Of a stretch of 10,492 nt of DNA, positions 8,194-10,492 are shown in pieces. Origin of the DNA: Hyphomicrobiales bacterium (GTDB lineage Bacteria > Pseudomonadota > Alphaproteobacteria > Rhizobiales > Beijerinckiaceae); the NCBI GenBank assembly GCA_028290085.1, contig JAQGKN010000364.1, positions 1 through 10,492 on the forward strand, given 5' to 3'. Position 1 is the stretch's first letter, and each line of letters starts with the position of its first letter. The notes beneath the pieces were generated by a model that was given only the letters and a program-made list of their open reading frames with translations, ran no database searches and was not told the origin of the DNA. The translations under genes and the position numbers were made by a program.

Positions 8194-10077
8194 CTATTGT
8201 GCCGCGACCGAAATCGCGCCCATGACGATCGGCGTTCCCGCGGGAAGCCCGCCGGGCGCGATGGTCACTGCGCCATACGGAGGTGACGACATGCTGGGGC
8301 CGCCCAGCGCGGTCAATTTGACATCGTCGATCATGCCGCCCATCATATCGTCGGTGCCTTCCGCCCTCAAGGTCAGCCAGTAAAAGCCCGGCTTCGTGAT
8401 GCGAACGTTCACGGTTCGCGTAATCCAGTTGGGCGAATAGGTACAAAAGTCGAGCAGCTGGCCCGGGAGATGTGGATAGGTCCCATTATCGGCCGAGCCA
8501 TCCGGATTGTACCAGACCGCATTCTCATGCACCGTATTGGTGGGATCGACCGGCGCCGCATAATTCGCATTCGCGTCCATATAAAGGCCGACGGCGTTCG
8601 TTCCCCCATCGTGCGAGCCCCAGACCGTAAAGACAGCCGGAATGGCGGCCAAAGCAGCGTAATTCGCTGCAGCCGGCGTGGCCCCGCAATTGACGGATGT
8701 GAAACCGGGAACAACGGGAGGCGACGCAACATTATACTTATATTCGATCCGGTAATAGCCGGGATCGAGCAGGAAGCGTTTGTGTATGGATCGATTTGCT
8801 GCGGCGTCCAGTTCGAGACCGAGCCCCGTATAGGCATACCAAAAGTCCATCTGGTTGACGGGCGCAATCGACCAGCCGGTCGATTGCGATGTCCACCCGG
8901 CGTTGATGCCGCTCGCCGACAAGGTCCCCCAGTCTGTAAAAGTCGCGTAGTTCTCGAAACTGTCCGTGAACACGACCGTATTCGGCGTCCAGGGAAAATT
9001 TTCCTGCACCGTTCCCGGGCATGTGTCCTTGCATATACGAATATCGTCGATGAGCCCGCCAACCGTGTCGCTCGCACCTTCCGCCTGGAAGGTCAGCCAG
9101 AAATAACCGGGCGCGGTGATGGTGATCTTGACGGAGCGCTCGACCCATTTGTGTCCGCTGGACGCGCAGACGTCGATGAGATTGTTGGAGCTAGAATTGA
9201 TGTAGCCGGGCGGCACATCGGTGAGCGCCACGTCGAGATAGACGCCGATCCGGTTCGTCTGGACGAGATCGCCCTGCGCGGCATCCGACCCCGGCGACCA
9301 GGTGATGTCGGACGATTTTGAGCCGCAGAGCCAAGCCGGCGCATAGCCTGCGATCGTGATGCGGTCGGTGTACCAGTAACGAAGCTCGTAAGTGCCGCGC
9401 GCGAGATAGGTCTTTTTCGACATGGCAACATTCACATTGCCGTCGAGCTCGGCGATATGCGTGCCCTGGGGCGCCGTGGTTCCGTAATTCAACGACGCCG
9501 TGCCGATTTCGACCCCGCGGGATGATTGCCACTGGTTCAGGTTCCTGAACCAGCCAAAGGATTCCGGCCTTTCGAACGTTTCGCGCACGACATAATTCGG
9601 GTCGGTCGAATCGCCGACGATCGGCCCGTTCGACGCCGACGCTCCAGCGAGCGGGATCGTGCTAACGCCGACGAGTTTCAGCACGGTCGTATCCAGGGCT
9701 GCGCTATAGGAAGCTTTCGCGCTCAGCACATTGCCAGTCTGTGTCAGGGACATGCCAGACAGCTGATAATCCAGCCCCGCCACGGCTGCGACCTGCGCGC
9801 CAAAAGTATTTGTCGCCTGTACCAGGGCGGCCGCCTGGACGTCTTCCATTGTAATCGTACCGGGATTGGCCGCAAAAAGCGCGCGTCCGGTATTGATTGC
9901 CGCCATGGTCGCTGCCTGCGACGCCATGTTGAGCGCGTTCTGCGTGTTGACGTAGCGACTGTAATCGACGGCGCCGCCGACGCCGATGACAATCGGAACG
10001 AGCATGAGAGCAGTCAACAACGCGACGTTGCCCCGACGGTCACGCGCGAAGCCGGAAATACGCTGGGCTAAGGACAT
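8194..10077 (-). CDS. TadG-like protein with two tandem extracellular domains
   Basis: The protein is 627 residues. Residues 1-60 are a TadE/TadG-like anchor: basic start with RDRRGN, membrane helix at about 18-37, then DYSRYVNTQNALNMASQAA. Residues 60-150 resemble the usual TadG linker. Instead of a VWA domain there are two related domains, at about 164-348 and 368-589. Each starts with a TFE/SFE-type strand and ends with the block W-x-x-R-[ST]-V, PG-[YF]-[FY]-WLT, AEG, GG-x-IDD. Each has a Cys pair at equivalent places (C251/C304; C464/C545), and the first has an extra C349/C353. The domains look like jelly-roll sugar- or ligand-binding modules, but I cannot name a family. An adhesive or surface-binding role at the pilus base or cell surface is inferred. 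ATG 10077 is preferred over ATG 10179, because GGAG lies 8 nt before it and the upstream ATG overlaps the promoter region. Confidence 0.85.
   Translation of the reverse strand: MSLAQRISGFARDRRGNVALLTALMLVPIVIGVGGAVDYSRYVNTQNALNMASQAATMAAINTGRALFAANPGTITMEDVQAAALVQATNTFGAQVAAVAGLDYQLSGMSLTQTGNVLSAKASYSAALDTTVLKLVGVSTIPLAGASASNGPIVGDSTDPNYVVRETFERPESFGWFRNLNQWQSSRGVEIGTASLNYGTTAPQGTHIAELDGNVNVAMSKKTYLARGTYELRYWYTDRITIAGYAPAWLCGSKSSDITWSPGSDAAQGDLVQTNRIGVYLDVALTDVPPGYINSSSNNLIDVCASSGHKWVERSVKITITAPGYFWLTFQAEGASDTVGGLIDDIRICKDTCPGTVQENFPWTPNTVVFTDSFENYATFTDWGTLSASGINAGWTSQSTGWSIAPVNQMDFWYAYTGLGLELDAAANRSIHKRFLLDPGYYRIEYKYNVASPPVVPGFTSVNCGATPAAANYAALAAIPAVFTVWGSHDGGTNAVGLYMDANANYAAPVDPTNTVHENAVWYNPDGSADNGTYPHLPGQLLDFCTYSPNWITRTVNVRITKPGFYWLTLRAEGTDDMMGGMIDDVKLTALGGPSMSSPPYGAVTIAPGGLPAGTPIVMGAISVAAQ
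8311..8976 (-). repeat. Second copy of duplicated protein domain
   Basis: This encodes residues 368-589 of the 627-residue protein. Its closing block (551-587) matches the closing block of the first copy (311-347): W-I-x-R-T-V, then R-I-T-x-PGFYWLTLRAEG and GGMIDDV. The copy is about 37 residues longer than the first, with Ala- and Asn-rich loops near 463-535. DNA identity is high only over the closing block. Confidence 0.8.
9034..9588 (-). repeat. First copy of duplicated protein domain
   Basis: This encodes residues 164-348 of the 627-residue protein. Notable parts are ETFERPESFGW at the start, IAELDGN (208-214) followed by GTYELRYWYT (228-237), and the closing block W311 to R347 with PGYFWLTFQAEG and GGLIDDI. 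C251 and C304 are placed like C464 and C545 of the second copy. Confidence 0.8.
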
Positions 10078-10118
10078 GGAGATAACTCCGAAAATCGAAT
10101 GGGGCCGAACAATCGGCC
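10078..10118 (-). promoter_or_regulatory. Leader hairpins before the 627-residue TadG-like gene
   Basis: Two structures lie in the predicted 5' UTR. GGCCGA (10118-10113), loop UUGU, UCGGCC (10108-10103) is a perfect six-pair stem. Next to the start codon, GGAG (10089-10086), the ribosome-binding site, can pair with CUCC (10081-10078) across UUAU. If formed, the second fold would hide the ribosome-binding site. Four pairs are weak alone. Confidence 0.4.
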
Positions 10119-10187
10119 TAAACTGCGTCTCTGAATGTGCAGCTTTGAAATCGCTCTGATGCAATATGGCTGCGAGCATGGCGGATA

Positions 10188-10231
10188 ATTATAAATGTTC
10201 GATGATCGCGAGACGCCGTTTTCGATGAACG
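10188..10231 (-). promoter_or_regulatory. Promoter candidate with direct repeat
   Basis: A perfect TATAAT lies at 10193-10188 on the minus strand; transcription would begin near 10181, about 104 nt before ATG 10077. The -35 position (10216-10211) reads GCGTCT, which matches TTGACA at only two of six. Instead, an 11-bp element occurs twice directly upstream: plus-strand TTCGATGATCG at 10198-10208 and TTCGATGAACG at 10221-10231, one mismatch, 23 bp apart (about two helical turns). A good -10 with no -35 and a phased repeat suggests activator-dependent transcription of the pilus genes. The stretch is also more AT-rich than its surroundings. Confidence 0.5.
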
Positions 10232-10258
10232 AGCGTAAAGATTGGCGTTCAGCGCATT

Positions 10259-10492
10259 TCAATACCCCGGGCAAACGAGCATGCTGGAGCCATCAGTGAC
10301 CGGGATAGAAGGAACGAAACTCGGCGCGTAAAACGCCTGCTTGGTGATATATCTCCGCGAGACGAAACCGCTTCCAATAAGCGGCTGGTACCAATACCCC
10401 AAAGTCACGACAATGACTGAGCCCGGCCCGATCAGCGCCTGAGGGATCGTACCCAACGAATAGCCCGCATCGGAGGCAGAACCGGCGAGTGT
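10259..10492 (-). CDS. C-terminal part of a TadE-like pilus protein
   Basis: The frame enters from the right edge and ends with TGA at 10261-10259, giving the last 77 residues. The segment PGSVIVVTLGYWYQPLIG lines up with AGSVLVVDVIYNYQPIVG of the TadE-like protein encoded at 6846-7502, and both continue with a phenylalanine-centred strand and an Ala-Tyr/Phe segment. It is therefore probably another TadE-family pseudopilin and the first visible gene of the pilus set. The N-terminal membrane segment lies outside the window. The end has one cysteine (SMLVCPGY). No terminator is seen in the 181-nt gap that follows, so transcription may continue into the 627-residue gene as well as start at the promoter in the gap. 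Confidence 0.7.
   Translation of the reverse strand, partial: TLAGSASDAGYSLGTIPQALIGPGSVIVVTLGYWYQPLIGSGFVSRRYITKQAFYAPSFVPSIPVTDGSSMLVCPGY

Noticed and set aside
8470..9321. A 283-codon open frame on the plus strand opposite the TadG-like gene
   Set aside because: It is antisense to the duplicated domains, with an Arg- and Ile-heavy composition and no recognisable motif; long shadow frames are expected in GC-rich DNA.
10078..10179. Upstream ATG adding 34 residues to the TadG-like protein
   Set aside because: No ribosome-binding site precedes it, it begins at the predicted transcription start, and the extra residues put a non-TadG tail before the membrane anchor.

Overview
The window looks like chromosomal DNA of a GC-rich alphaproteobacterium, most likely of the Hyphomicrobiales (Rhizobiales). 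The reasons are strong G/C bias at third codon positions, a carB followed by greA with no carA beside it, the alphaproteobacterial form of CarB, a bacterial ELM1/DUF1022 protein, and several TadE/TadG-type pilus proteins. All complete genes lie on the minus strand. The only plus-strand gene is a short 3' end at the left edge.

Right part (10492 to 5965, read on the minus strand): a set of Flp/Tad pilus minor components. In transcription order these are the C-terminal end of a TadE-like protein (runs off the window), a 627-residue TadG-like protein carrying two tandem copies of an extracellular domain, two TadE-like pseudopilins whose genes overlap by 4 bp, and a short TadG-like protein with only the rear half of a von Willebrand factor A (VWA) domain. 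No secretion ATPase, secretin, platform protein, Flp pilin or prepilin peptidase is in the window, so the machinery must lie upstream or elsewhere. A promoter-like site with a perfect TATAAT and an 11-bp direct repeat sits before the 627-residue gene.

Middle (5964 to 1793): carB (large subunit of carbamoyl-phosphate synthase) and greA (transcript cleavage factor). Each is preceded, about 50-60 nt before its ATG, by an intrinsic terminator one arm of which can instead pair with an upstream segment. These could simply end the preceding gene, or they could be attenuators controlling carB and greA.

Left part (1792 to 98): a secreted 167-residue protein of unknown function with a good promoter and a 5'-end stem-loop, then a gene for an ELM1-family (DUF1022) protein with a glycosyltransferase-like fold. 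The latter converges with the plus-strand gene fragment at 2-91, only 6 bp away.

The strongest candidates for something new are the 627-residue TadG-like protein with duplicated disulfide-paired beta-type domains (a possible pilus-linked adhesin), the VWA protein without its MIDAS DxSxS segment, and the paired terminator/antiterminator leaders of carB and greA. Nothing here proves an entirely new system. All calls are by reading the sequence, with no database search.
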